A DNA stretch of 64,000 nucleotides from positions 682,001 to 746,000 of the forward strand of contig NZ_SBKO01000001.1 in assembly GCF_004122165.1 (NCBI RefSeq). The letters run 5' to 3'. A program made the translations under genes and the position numbers. Positions 1 through 7,286 of the stretch are shown here, one piece after another. Numbering within the stretch: position 1 is the stretch's first letter; each line of letters starts with the position of its first letter. The notes under the pieces were generated by a model, which saw nothing but the letters and a program-made list of their open reading frames with translations, searched no databases and was not told the DNA's origin. This DNA is from Flavobacterium amnicola. GTDB taxonomy: Bacteria; Bacteroidota; Bacteroidia; Flavobacteriales; Flavobacteriaceae.

Positions 1-802
1 TTTCTATTTTAAAGGTATTCTTTATTTTGCTTTTATCCAAGACACTGTATTTTGGTCTTTTGGCAGGAGTTGGATACGCTTCGGTTGGGATCGGATTGAG
101 TTGGATGTTGATCGCATTGATTCTGAAAATTTCTTTAGCAAAATCATACCAAGAACAAACCCCTTCATTGCTGAAATTGTAAACTCCGAATTCGTTGTTT
201 TTTGACTTGATAATTGTCACGATTGCTTCCGCTAAATCGACTGCATTGGTCGGTGTTCCAATTTGATCCGCCACCACATTGAGCTCGTCACGTTCGCTTC
301 CTAATCGCAACATGGTTTTCATGAAATTATTCGCAAATTGCGAATACACCCATGACGTTCTGATGATGAAATGTTTGTCACAATTTTGAGCGACTTCAAT
401 TTCTCCCTCCAGTTTGGTTTGACCATATACTCCAATTGGGTTGGTCGTATGGTTTTCCGAATAGGGTAAATTCCCTTCTCCATCAAACACAAAATCAGTA
501 GAAATATGTACTAATGTGCTTCCCGATTTTTGACAAGCAATCGCCAAATTTTTGGGTCCCACTACATTCACCAAGTGTGCTTTTTCTACTTCAGTTTCGG
601 CTTTATCGACTGCGGTATAGGCAGCCGCATTGATACAAAAGTCAATGGTATTCGTTTCGAAAAAAGAAGTGACGCGTTCCGGATTGGTGATATCCAAATC
701 GGAAGAAGACGCGAAAACAAACTGAATCTCAGGATACTTTGGTGCAATAAATTGCAACGATTGTCCTAATTGTCCTGAAGCACCTGTGACTAAAACTACC
801 AT
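1..802 (-). CDS. rfbD: dTDP-4-dehydrorhamnose reductase, C-terminus cut by window edge
   Basis: Last step of dTDP-L-rhamnose synthesis: NAD(P)H-dependent reduction of the 4-keto sugar, in the cytoplasm, feeding surface polysaccharide. The protein starts MVVLVTGASGQLGQSL, with the Rossmann GxxGQLG nucleotide-binding motif at residues 7-13. Further on come the short-chain-reductase active-site region HISTDFVFDG and YGQTKLEGE, with the catalytic Tyr and Lys of the YxxxK motif. 267 codons are visible; the family is about 285-300 residues, so only a short C-terminal piece is missing beyond base 1. The start overlaps the end of rfbC by 7 bases, indicating translational coupling and one minus-strand operon with rfbC and the gene upstream of it. 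Identification is confident. Confidence 0.93.
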   Translation of the reverse strand, partial: MVVLVTGASGQLGQSLQFIAPKYPEIQFVFASSSDLDITNPERVTSFFETNTIDFCINAAAYTAVDKAETEVEKAHLVNVVGPKNLAIACQKSGSTLVHISTDFVFDGEGNLPYSENHTTNPIGVYGQTKLEGEIEVAQNCDKHFIIRTSWVYSQFANNFMKTMLRLGSERDELNVVADQIGTPTNAVDLAEAIVTIIKSKNNEFGVYNFSNEGVCSWYDFAKEIFRINAINIQLNPIPTEAYPTPAKRPKYSVLDKSKIKNTFKIE

Positions 803-1347
803 ACTTTTTTGGCGTTTTTAAGTAAAGGCTGTACTTGATCTTTATCGGAAATAATAAGTTCTGATTCAGGGAAATTCCAATCGATACCCAATTCCGGATC
901 GTTAAACATTACCCCACCTTCGCTTTCCTTATTATAGAAATTATCACATTTATAGAAAAAAGTAGCGGTGTCACTCACTACTAAAAACCCATGTGCAAAA
1001 CCTCTAGGAACAAAAAACTGCTTTTGGTTTTCGGCCGAAAGTAAAATGGAGTACGATTGCCCGTAGGTTTCCGATTCTGGTCGTAAATCGACCGCTACAT
1101 CCAATACTTCACCTTCTAACACACGCACTAATTTTGCTTGTGCATGCTCGCCGCATTGGTAATGCAGTCCACGTAATACTCCTTTAGAGGAATACGATTG
1201 ATTGTCTTGCACAAAAGTGACTTCCTGCCCAATGCCTTTGTTGAAAGTATTTTGATTAAAGCTTTCCATGAAATAACCGCGGTCATCATGAAAAACTTTA
1301 GGTTCTATTATAAAACAACCTTTTAAATGGGTTTCTATAAAGTTCAT
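796..1347 (-). CDS. rfbC: dTDP-4-dehydrorhamnose 3,5-epimerase
   Basis: Epimerises dTDP-4-keto-6-deoxyglucose at C3 and C5, the step before RfbD. The 183-residue length is typical of the family. Visible family signatures are FHDDRGYFMESFNQ near the N-terminus, the substrate-binding VRGLHYQ-type segment (here LRGLHYQ), the RV.EGEV.DVAVDLR strand, and PRGFAHGFLV with the conserved His. The start codon overlaps the last base of the upstream 561-aa gene and the 3' end overlaps rfbD, so three genes are tightly coupled. rfbA and rfbB are not in the window; by usual gene order they would lie to the left of rfbD, or elsewhere. Confidence 0.96.
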   Translation of the reverse strand: MNFIETHLKGCFIIEPKVFHDDRGYFMESFNQNTFNKGIGQEVTFVQDNQSYSSKGVLRGLHYQCGEHAQAKLVRVLEGEVLDVAVDLRPESETYGQSYSILLSAENQKQFFVPRGFAHGFLVVSDTATFFYKCDNFYNKESEGGVMFNDPELGIDWNFPESELIISDKDQVQPLLKNAKKVW

Positions 1348-3032
1348 TATATGTTAAAAATTTGTTCTAAAATTTTGATTGTAATCAGATACGTTGGTTT
1401 TACCCCTGTTGTTCCTAGACCTCCCGAAGCTAAAGTACTTCCAGTTTCTAATGGATTATCAGAAGCATAATACGCATACCTTACTTTTACGTCTGGATTG
1501 ATACTTTTACGAATTCTCGAAGCCGATTGAATCGCTTTTTGATAATAGGCTCCTTCCATTTCTAGTCCGATGGCTTCCCAAGTTGATTCGTGGAAGAATT
1601 TCAACAAATCTCTATTTTGAAGTGAGGTTCCTAAAACGGTAATCATTGGTCCTTCATACACCGGAATATCATTTCCTTCAAACATGGCGGCCGTTAATTG
1701 GTTTTCAAACGGATAATTATCGGCTGTTCCTTCATTAACGTGGGCCGTTGCAATCATGATATCGCCTTTTCCACCTTCTAAAATTCCGGCTTTCCCCATA
1801 ATAGAAACCGATTCTACATTTAAAAATGTTTTCTTCTTGTCTACTTTATACGGCTTTAGTAATTCATCAATCGTTTCAAACGCTTGCTCGCCAAAAGCAT
1901 AATCCATTACGATTAACACCGGAGCTTGTTTTCCTATTTTAGCGCTTGGGAACGCCGTTTTCTTCCAATCGAACTTAGCGGTGTCAAATATTTGCACATC
2001 GATATTGGTTCCTGATTGGTCGGGTAACGAAATCATTCCGTGTTGTAGGGCAAAATCCTCTACTTTTTTACGCAATTCCTTACTTCCCGAAGCCGATAAG
2101 TCTTCATAAATTTGGTATTCGCCTTTTCCTTTGTACTTCGTTGCCAAAACCGCCGGTGCAAAAACCGAGTTCATCACACTGTGCATGTTGGCACTAATAA
2201 TATGGATTGGTCGTTCAATTAAATTATTGCTTGCCAATACTTCTTTGATACTGGTGGCCCAGATATCGCCGTAAATATGGTGACCTAAGCGTTCTCTTAA
2301 AATTGGACTAAACGTGATGGTTCTTTTATTGTTATCTACTACTTCTTCGATAGCGATTTTTCCTAACCAATATACGATGTGCAGGAATCTATCTGGTGAA
2401 GCGGCATTTCCGAAATCGTCATAAATATCTCGTACCTCAGCAAAGGTTCTTCCTAACACATTCGCCATGTGAGACATTGCTTTCTCTTTTTCGACTAAGG
2501 TTAATTTTTTGGTTTGAAGGGCGGCTTGTTCTAATTTTTCCCAATCGCGCGATACTTTTCCTTCTTCATCTACCAACACTCTGTCTTTAATTTTGTGTGA
2601 TTCGATGAAAATAAAGGTCAAGTGCGTTAAAATATCATAGATGTCTGAACGTCCGCGGGTGATTTCTACATTCATTTGTTCGTCATCAATACGGTAGCAA
2701 TTTCTACGACGTTTTGGGGGAACAATAGGTTGAAAGTGTGAATTGGAATAGCCTTCATCGGACGTTAAATTGATGTAACGGCATTCTTCGATCCCTACGG
2801 GAAGACGCTCAATTACGTACAACAATCCGTTTAATTCTACTTTTTCTTCGGCAATAGAGCCGTAGATTTCTGGTCGAAGCGCTAGTAAGGCTTCTCTTAA
2901 AGTTTCTCCTGACACCCCCATTGGTTTGTAAAAACCTCTGTTGAATAAGTGTCTCATGGTAATGTACAGTCGTTCGATAGCTGCCGACGACTCTTGCGCT
3001 CGTGAGCGCGAAATGTTCTTAATGTCTTTCAT
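1347..3032 (-). CDS. Conserved Bacteroidota protein with nucleoside-phosphorylase-like C-terminal half (DUF6909-like)
   Basis: A 561-residue cytoplasmic protein without signal peptide or membrane segment. I recognise it as a conserved hypothetical protein of Bacteroidota, probably the one catalogued as DUF6909, but no function is established to my knowledge. The N-terminal half is helical with many charged residues. The C-terminal half contains LGTSLQNRD and GLEMEGAYYQKAI (about residues 489-501), then YASDNPLETG. The MEG(A) segment resembles the ribose-binding motif of purine-nucleoside and uridine phosphorylases, so a nucleosidase or phosphorylase-like fold is my inference. It is the first gene of a coupled operon with rfbC and rfbD (1-base overlap), yet nothing obvious ties it to rhamnose synthesis. 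A -7 element lies 22 bases upstream of the start. Confidence 0.7.
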   Translation of the reverse strand: MKDIKNISRSRAQESSAAIERLYITMRHLFNRGFYKPMGVSGETLREALLALRPEIYGSIAEEKVELNGLLYVIERLPVGIEECRYINLTSDEGYSNSHFQPIVPPKRRRNCYRIDDEQMNVEITRGRSDIYDILTHLTFIFIESHKIKDRVLVDEEGKVSRDWEKLEQAALQTKKLTLVEKEKAMSHMANVLGRTFAEVRDIYDDFGNAASPDRFLHIVYWLGKIAIEEVVDNNKRTITFSPILRERLGHHIYGDIWATSIKEVLASNNLIERPIHIISANMHSVMNSVFAPAVLATKYKGKGEYQIYEDLSASGSKELRKKVEDFALQHGMISLPDQSGTNIDVQIFDTAKFDWKKTAFPSAKIGKQAPVLIVMDYAFGEQAFETIDELLKPYKVDKKKTFLNVESVSIMGKAGILEGGKGDIMIATAHVNEGTADNYPFENQLTAAMFEGNDIPVYEGPMITVLGTSLQNRDLLKFFHESTWEAIGLEMEGAYYQKAIQSASRIRKSINPDVKVRYAYYASDNPLETGSTLASGGLGTTGVKPTYLITIKILEQIFNI

Positions 3033-3053
3033 TATTTTTTATTTTCTAACCTG

Positions 3054-3061
3054 CAAAGTTA
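3054..3061 (-). promoter_or_regulatory. -7 element (TAACTTTG) for the 561-aa gene / rfbC / rfbD operon
   Basis: On the minus strand TAACTTTG fits the Bacteroidota -7 consensus TAnnTTTG and ends 22 bases before the start codon at 3032. I see no TTG at the usual -33 position, so the promoter is probably weak or activator-dependent. Confidence 0.5.
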
Positions 3062-3146
3062 CGATTTTATTTTTTAATAATCATTTTCCCTCTAGACTGG
3101 GAGGTTTTGGGAACTTTGTCTGTCTAAAGTAAATGATTCTTAAAAA

Positions 3147-3177
3147 GAAAAACTACAACAGTTTGTTGTAGTTTTTC
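3147..3177 (-). terminator. Intrinsic terminator of the S8 protease gene
   Basis: A perfect 13-bp inverted repeat (3147-3159 with 3165-3177), 5-base loop, just beyond the protease stop codon at 3189. It is followed on the minus strand by TTTTTA. Confidence 0.85.
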
Positions 3178-3188
3178 AGATTGTGTTT

Positions 3189-4868
3189 TTATCTTTTCTT
3201 TTTCTTGCTATATTCCTTCGCCATGAGTAAGGCATTGTAGGCATTAACCACTCCTCCCGATTTGGAAAGCTCCTTAAAAGGTTTTAAGGTGTCTTGTTTT
3301 TCGCCTGGCACTTGTACTTCTAAATCATACTTCACACTAGAGTCTAATAAGATTTGTTTAACTTCAGATGCAGTAAGTCTCGGATAATGGGATCGAACTA
3401 AAGCCGCTACTCCCGAAACAATTGGACTTGCCATTGATGTGCCGTCTCTGTAAGAATAGCCAACATTTGCATCCGTTGTTTTTAAAAAGAAACTCGGTGC
3501 AAAAATATCAACAGTTTTTTTACCATAGTTCGTAAATGTTGCTAGAAACTTTTTATCTCCGTTGAAAGTAATCCCTCCTACTTTAATAAAGTTTTGACAA
3601 AACTCTTCTCTTGTATTTTCATCATAATCTATTGGATAAAAAGGTTTTAAATCATTATCACTAGCATCATTTCCTGCTCCTGCTATAACTAAAACATTAT
3701 GTTTTTCTGCATATTGTAATGCTTCTTTTATCCATTCAGGATTTGCACTTAACGTTTTTCCAAAACTCATATTAATAACTTTAGCACCATTATCGACTGC
3801 ATATTTTATGGCTAATGCAACATCTTTATCGTTTTCGTATCCTCCTGTCGGAATTGCTAAAATGGGCATGATTTTTATATTATCACTAAAACCTTCAATT
3901 CCAATTTTATTCGATCTATTGGCTCCAAGAATACCACTTACTATTGTTCCGTGATATGTCAATTTTGCGTTTTTAAAGACATTATTATTTCCATAATATT
4001 TATCTGTTAAATCCAATTCATTGTCACCTATCGAATACCTATCATAATAACCTGGATTATAGGTGGTTTTATATTTTTCTATAATTTTTAAGCTATCAGC
4101 TTTTAACACTTCATAAGTCAATCCTAAACGTATATAATTTCTTATAGATAATATACTTGAAACTATTTTGGGTTCAGCTTTTCTGTTTTTTTTGTATAGA
4201 CTATCTATTTGATAATAAGTAAAAGTGTTTTTTCCAAAAATTTCTTGCATTTTTCTCGACCCCCCCCTAAATTCAGAAATATTTAGCACATTATATTTTT
4301 TTAATGTATCCATTTGAGCCAAATCTTCTTTGTAAATGTTAATTGCTTTTATATATAAAGTAGAATCTTTTTTATTCCCCTTAAATTCATAAGCAGAACC
4401 ATACTTGTTTTTTAATCTACTCAATAATCTTGTTGACTCAGTATTTGCATAGGATATACTTTCTCCTTTTTTATTTCCTAAAAAATTCCAACCATTTACA
4501 TCGTCTATATATCCATTATGGTCATCATCAATCCCATTATTAGGAATTTCTTTTTTATTAATCCAAATTGCCGATTTCAAATCTTCATGATGAATGTCAA
4601 TATCGGTATCAATAACAGCAACAATAATTTCTTTACCTTTTTTATTTTTAATTATTTCTTTATAAGCTCTGTTTAAACTTGTGCCTGCTAAAGTGTCTTT
4701 TTCAATATCTAGGTTATGCCAACAATTTCTAACAAAAACAGGCAAACTATTTTTATAAACAACCTGGGGTGCTTTTATTAATTTATACTCTTGTTGAGAA
4801 AAAACACTCGATGTCGTTAATAATGCAAACACCACAAAAACAATTCTATTAATATTTTTTTTTCTCAT
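3189..4868 (-). CDS. Secreted S8 (subtilisin-family) serine peptidase
   Basis: A secreted endopeptidase of 559 residues. The start at 4868 gives a clean signal peptide (MRKKNINRIVFVVFALLTTS..., cleavage after SVFSQ); a longer frame to 4928 would translate through a hairpin and is unlikely. The full catalytic triad is visible: Asp87 in VAVIDTDID, His306 in YHGTIVSG, oxyanion Asn400 in AGAGN, and Ser478 in GTSMASP. About 200 residues rich in Lys, Tyr and Asn are inserted between Asp and His, far more than in classical subtilisins. There is no type IX sorting domain; the C-terminus ends in a basic KKKKR. It lies immediately downstream of the 51-codon peptide gene and the AraC-type regulator, all on the minus strand, so a role in maturing or exporting that peptide is plausible but inferred. 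A run of eight G in the coding strand lies at residues 201-204. Confidence 0.9.
   Translation of the reverse strand: MRKKNINRIVFVVFALLTTSSVFSQQEYKLIKAPQVVYKNSLPVFVRNCWHNLDIEKDTLAGTSLNRAYKEIIKNKKGKEIIVAVIDTDIDIHHEDLKSAIWINKKEIPNNGIDDDHNGYIDDVNGWNFLGNKKGESISYANTESTRLLSRLKNKYGSAYEFKGNKKDSTLYIKAINIYKEDLAQMDTLKKYNVLNISEFRGGSRKMQEIFGKNTFTYYQIDSLYKKNRKAEPKIVSSILSIRNYIRLGLTYEVLKADSLKIIEKYKTTYNPGYYDRYSIGDNELDLTDKYYGNNNVFKNAKLTYHGTIVSGILGANRSNKIGIEGFSDNIKIMPILAIPTGGYENDKDVALAIKYAVDNGAKVINMSFGKTLSANPEWIKEALQYAEKHNVLVIAGAGNDASDNDLKPFYPIDYDENTREEFCQNFIKVGGITFNGDKKFLATFTNYGKKTVDIFAPSFFLKTTDANVGYSYRDGTSMASPIVSGVAALVRSHYPRLTASEVKQILLDSSVKYDLEVQVPGEKQDTLKPFKELSKSGGVVNAYNALLMAKEYSKKKKR
4260..4267 (-). repeat. 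Homopolymer tract G8 inside the S8 protease gene
   Basis: Eight consecutive C on the plus strand (G8 in the coding strand) encode part of Arg-Gly-Gly at residues 201-203 of the protease. Such a tract stands out in this AT-rich sequence and is of the kind that slips during replication. Gain or loss of one G would truncate the protease before its His and Ser residues. Confidence 0.8.
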
Positions 4869-4883
4869 AGTTAAAAGGAAATA

Positions 4884-4903
4884 GGCTCTCATAAATGAGA
4901 GCC
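4884..4903 (-). terminator. Hairpin between the peptide gene and the protease gene (partial terminator/attenuator or processing site)
   Basis: The arms 4884-4892 and 4895-4903 form a perfect 9-bp inverted repeat (GGCTCTCAT ... ATGAGAGCC). It is followed on the minus strand by TATTTCCTTTT, a weak U-rich tract. It sits between the stop of the 51-codon gene (4915) and the protease start (4868). This is the arrangement used to make much more of a first small product than of the enzyme behind it. Confidence 0.65.
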
Positions 4904-4914
4904 TTTGATTTAAA

Positions 4915-5070
4915 TTATGGGCGATCATTCCCAGATGGAGTGCCTATTGAACCTGGCATTACAGGTGGGTCAATTGGACCTCCACCTTCTCCTGTACCTC
5001 CAACAATAACTTTAAGATTCTTTAATTTAAATTTTTCAAAAGTTGAAAAATCGTTACTTACTTTTTTCAT
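4915..5070 (-). CDS. 51-aa peptide with GG-type leader, candidate modified-peptide (RiPP) precursor
   Basis: Starts MKKVSNDFSTFEKFKLKNLK, followed by VIVGG and a Gly/Pro-rich tail GTGEGGGPIDPPVMPGSIG ending in SGNDRP. The layout is a short Lys/Phe/Leu leader with F..FKLKNLKVI, a double glycine at residues 24-25, and a low-complexity core of 26 residues without Cys. It resembles the Bacteroidota natural-product precursor leaders that end in a GG motif. The gene lies between the AraC/TPR regulator and the secreted S8 protease, with its own promoter and operator just upstream and a hairpin just downstream. No radical-SAM, LanM or peptidase-containing ABC transporter is in the window, so the modification and export route is unknown. 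It could alternatively be a small secreted or signalling peptide. It does not look like a random open frame, because promoter, operator and start are correctly spaced. Confidence 0.6.
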   Translation of the reverse strand: MKKVSNDFSTFEKFKLKNLKVIVGGTGEGGGPIDPPVMPGSIGTPSGNDRP

Positions 5071-5094
5071 AGTTCATGTTTATTATTATTTGAG

Positions 5095-5126
5095 CAAATC
5101 TAAATTATTTAAAAATTTATTTGAAA
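5095..5126 (-). promoter_or_regulatory. Promoter of the 51-aa peptide gene (TTTC-N20-TAGATTTG)
   Basis: On the minus strand a perfect -7 element TAGATTTG (5102 to 5095) is preceded after 20 bases by TTTC (5126 to 5123) in place of the consensus TTTG. The start codon is 25 bases downstream of the -7 element. The spacing is identical to that of the promoter at 7053-7084, and the weak -33 element suggests dependence on an activator. Confidence 0.65.
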
Positions 5127-5134
5127 TAATTGTT

Positions 5135-5156
5135 TTATCAATTCATGAATTGATAA
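5135..5156. promoter_or_regulatory. 22-bp palindromic operator, copy 1 (peptide promoter)
   Basis: A perfect 22-bp palindrome with core TCAATTCATGAATTGA, overlapping the stop codon of the AraC-type gene. Its centre (5145.5) is 50.5 bases upstream of the last G of the peptide's -7 element, exactly as for copy 3 at 7023-7044. It is the likely binding site of a dimeric regulator. Confidence 0.65.
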
Positions 5157-6840
5157 CTATTTTCACTTGTTTAATAAATTCCGAGGGGTTCATTTTTGTG
5201 CAATTTATAAATGCTCTGGTGAAAGTTTGAGAACTGTTAAAACCTGAAATTTCAGAGAGTCCTTGAATAGTATAGTTTAAATATTTTTTTTCTGTTTCCA
5301 ATTTTCCTATAATATATTTTATCCTAAGTGTATTTACATATTGGGTAAAGTTTACTCCTTTAGTTTCATTAATGACTTTAGATAAATAATTACTATTTGT
5401 TTTAAATTTATATGCCAAAATGTCAATAGTTAATTCACTATTTAAAAACTCATTTCCTATTTCAAATTTTTTCAAACTATCCGATATGTGTTTGATTACA
5501 TTAGCATCAATATTTGAAAGAGATGTTTTCTTAACTAATGTATCTATTTGTTCTTCAACATTGTTTTTTTGCAGTTCTTTTTCTCTTAGATACAATTCAA
5601 AAAATTCTCGTTGTTTTACGATTTCTTTTTGCTTATGCTTATTCTTAAGATAAAAAAGCACTCCTAATAATACTAATCCAATAATTAAAATAACTATAAT
5701 ATATGTTGAAATTGCTTTATCATTATTGAGTGATGTAATTGTCTTTTGTTTTGACAAAATAACTTTTCGAATGTCATAGTTTTTTGAAACTTTTGAAGTG
5801 ATATATTTATAGTCATCATCTAGTAGTTTGTCCGCTTTTATAAATTGATCCGAATAGTAAATTACGTCTTTATAACTATTTTTAGTTTTGTAATAATCGA
5901 TTAACTTATTATATGCCTCTATAGTTAATAATGAAATGTTATTTTTTAATTTGAAAATAGAATCAACTTTTTTATAATAACTAATTGCTTTTTCATTTTT
6001 ATTTAAAGCAGTATAACATTCTGCGATATAAAAGCAATTCTCAGAATGATTCGAAAAATCATCATTTTCTTTGATGCTTTTTAAGCTATTTTTTAAATCT
6101 ATTATTGCTTTATTATATTTTTTTCGTTGAAAATAATTTTTTCCTCTGTTTGCAATAAAATAAGGAGTGTAAAAATCTCCAAGTTCGTAAATTTTACAAT
6201 CCTCAATACCTTTATTTGTGAATTCTTCTGATAAATATGTTCTATCAACTCGGTGGTATAATTCTGCTAAACCGAATAAATATCTCAAATAATTTGGGTC
6301 TTTGGTTTTTTTTGCGTTTACAACGCATTTTTCATAAATCGGAATCGCCTCTTTATAATTCCCCTGTGTTTTTTTTATTAACCCAATGGAGTAATCAATC
6401 TTATTTTTAAGAATTGGAAGGCTAATTTTGTAGTTACTAGCAATCAAAAAACAATTAGATGCTTCTTTAAGTTTACTTTTACTATAAAATATATTACCTC
6501 TTGTAAAATATAGGTATGGGAGTGATTTTGGGTATTTTTCATTTGCAATGCCAATAGCTGTATCTGAATATTTCAATTTTTCATTAAACTCATTAAATAC
6601 CTCAGCAAATAAATCATACCCATAAACAATTTCCCTATCATTATTCTCATTTTCAGCTTTCAGTATGTTTGATTTTAAATATAAATAGCTTAAATGAGGA
6701 TTGTTTTGGTTTCTATATGCTTTTTGTCGAAAATCTTCATGACTATATTTTTTTAAGGAATCAGGTATGATTTTGATTTCTTGCGCTATTAAATTTGGAG
6801 TAGTTAGAGTTAGGCATAAAAACAATAATAGTGGTCTCAT
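5143..6840 (-). CDS. TPR - transmembrane - AraC-type HTH transcriptional regulator
   Basis: 565 residues: signal peptide (1-20, ending IAQ), a tetratricopeptide-like helical region (about 30-350) probably outside the cytoplasmic membrane, one transmembrane helix (about 377-398, IIVILIIGLVLLGVLFYL), a short coiled segment, and a C-terminal AraC/XylS DNA-binding domain (about 465-562). The last has the pattern TIDILAYKFKTNSNYLSKVIN...FTQYVNTLRI and IQGLSEISGFNSSQTFTRAF. This one-component membrane sensor architecture is frequent in Flavobacteriia. The gene sits between the two promoters that share the 22-bp palindrome, and its own stop codon overlaps one copy, which makes it the obvious candidate for the palindrome-binding activator. 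A ligand cannot be deduced. Confidence 0.88.
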   Translation of the reverse strand: MRPLLLFLCLTLTTPNLIAQEIKIIPDSLKKYSHEDFRQKAYRNQNNPHLSYLYLKSNILKAENENNDREIVYGYDLFAEVFNEFNEKLKYSDTAIGIANEKYPKSLPYLYFTRGNIFYSKSKLKEASNCFLIASNYKISLPILKNKIDYSIGLIKKTQGNYKEAIPIYEKCVVNAKKTKDPNYLRYLFGLAELYHRVDRTYLSEEFTNKGIEDCKIYELGDFYTPYFIANRGKNYFQRKKYNKAIIDLKNSLKSIKENDDFSNHSENCFYIAECYTALNKNEKAISYYKKVDSIFKLKNNISLLTIEAYNKLIDYYKTKNSYKDVIYYSDQFIKADKLLDDDYKYITSKVSKNYDIRKVILSKQKTITSLNNDKAISTYIIVILIIGLVLLGVLFYLKNKHKQKEIVKQREFFELYLREKELQKNNVEEQIDTLVKKTSLSNIDANVIKHISDSLKKFEIGNEFLNSELTIDILAYKFKTNSNYLSKVINETKGVNFTQYVNTLRIKYIIGKLETEKKYLNYTIQGLSEISGFNSSQTFTRAFINCTKMNPSEFIKQVKIVINS

Positions 6841-7003
6841 GGAATAAAATGTAATTCTTTTAATACATTGAAGAAATTATGGTGGCGAAAATAGATAATA
6901 AATATTTTAAACTAAAAAAAAGATTTTGATAAACAATTTTAAAAAACAAAAAGAATTTAAGTACATTTTGATTATTAGCGTTTTATACTTGTTTTGATTG
7001 TCG

Positions 7004-7019
7004 TCAATTCAGGAATTGA
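7004..7019. promoter_or_regulatory. Palindromic operator, copy 2
   Basis: TCAATTC-AG-GAATTGA, 16 bp, with the same core as copies 1 and 3. Its centre is 22 bp from that of copy 3, two helical turns, so dimers would bind on the same face. It lies in the 446-bp gap (6841-7286) between the divergent regulator and secreted-protein genes and may serve autoregulation. I see nothing else of note in 6841-7003 apart from very AT-rich sequence. Confidence 0.6.
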
Positions 7020-7022
7020 ATA

Positions 7023-7044
7023 TTATCAATTCAGGAATTGATAA
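7023..7044. promoter_or_regulatory. 22-bp palindromic operator, copy 3
   Basis: The core TCAATTCAGGAATTGA is flanked by TTA/TAA arms, identical to copy 1 except for one central base. The centre 7033.5 lies 50.5 bases before the last G (7084) of the -7 element of the downstream gene, with an 8-base spacer to the -33 element, matching copy 1 exactly. Confidence 0.65.
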
Positions 7045-7052
7045 ATTAATCA

Positions 7053-7084
7053 TTTGCATACCTAAAAAACCTCTTCTACTTTTG
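7053..7084 (+). promoter_or_regulatory. Promoter TTTG-N20-TACTTTTG of the Cys-rich secreted protein gene
   Basis: The -33 element TTTG (7053-7056) and -7 element TACTTTTG (7077-7084) are 20 bases apart, a good Bacteroidota promoter. Transcription would start near 7090 and give a leader of about 195 bases before the start codon at 7287. Confidence 0.7.
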
Positions 7085-7146
7085 ACTCAACAAAAATAAA
7101 ATATTATCTAGCTAGTAATTGCGGGTTGGTTTATTCCCTAAGGAAA

Positions 7147-7212
7147 AAGTAAACAAAGAAACTGTCTTGTTTAAGAGGCTTGTTACAAGATAGTTTAAGT
7201 AAACAACAAGCC
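7147..7212 (+). ncRNA. Structured 5' leader, predicted H-type pseudoknot
   Basis: Stem 1 pairs 7159-7170 with 7185-7196 (12 bp including one G-U pair). The 3' part of its loop (7177-7184, GGCTTGTT) is perfectly complementary to 7205-7212 (AACAAGCC), which closes a pseudoknot. A 10-base direct repeat AAGTAAACAA (7147-7156 and 7197-7206) brackets stem 1. It lies inside the long untranslated leader of the next gene. I do not recognise a known riboswitch class. Confidence 0.4.
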
Positions 7213-7286
7213 ATAAAAAAGCAGTCTTACCAAAAAATGTTTTCGACGACACATAGTAAAACTGCAATTAAATAAAAAACAAAGTT

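Noticed and set aside
4895..5230. 111-codon plus-strand frame opposite the small peptide gene
   Set aside because: Antisense to the peptide gene and its promoter; the minus-strand reading has the matching operator, promoter and start.
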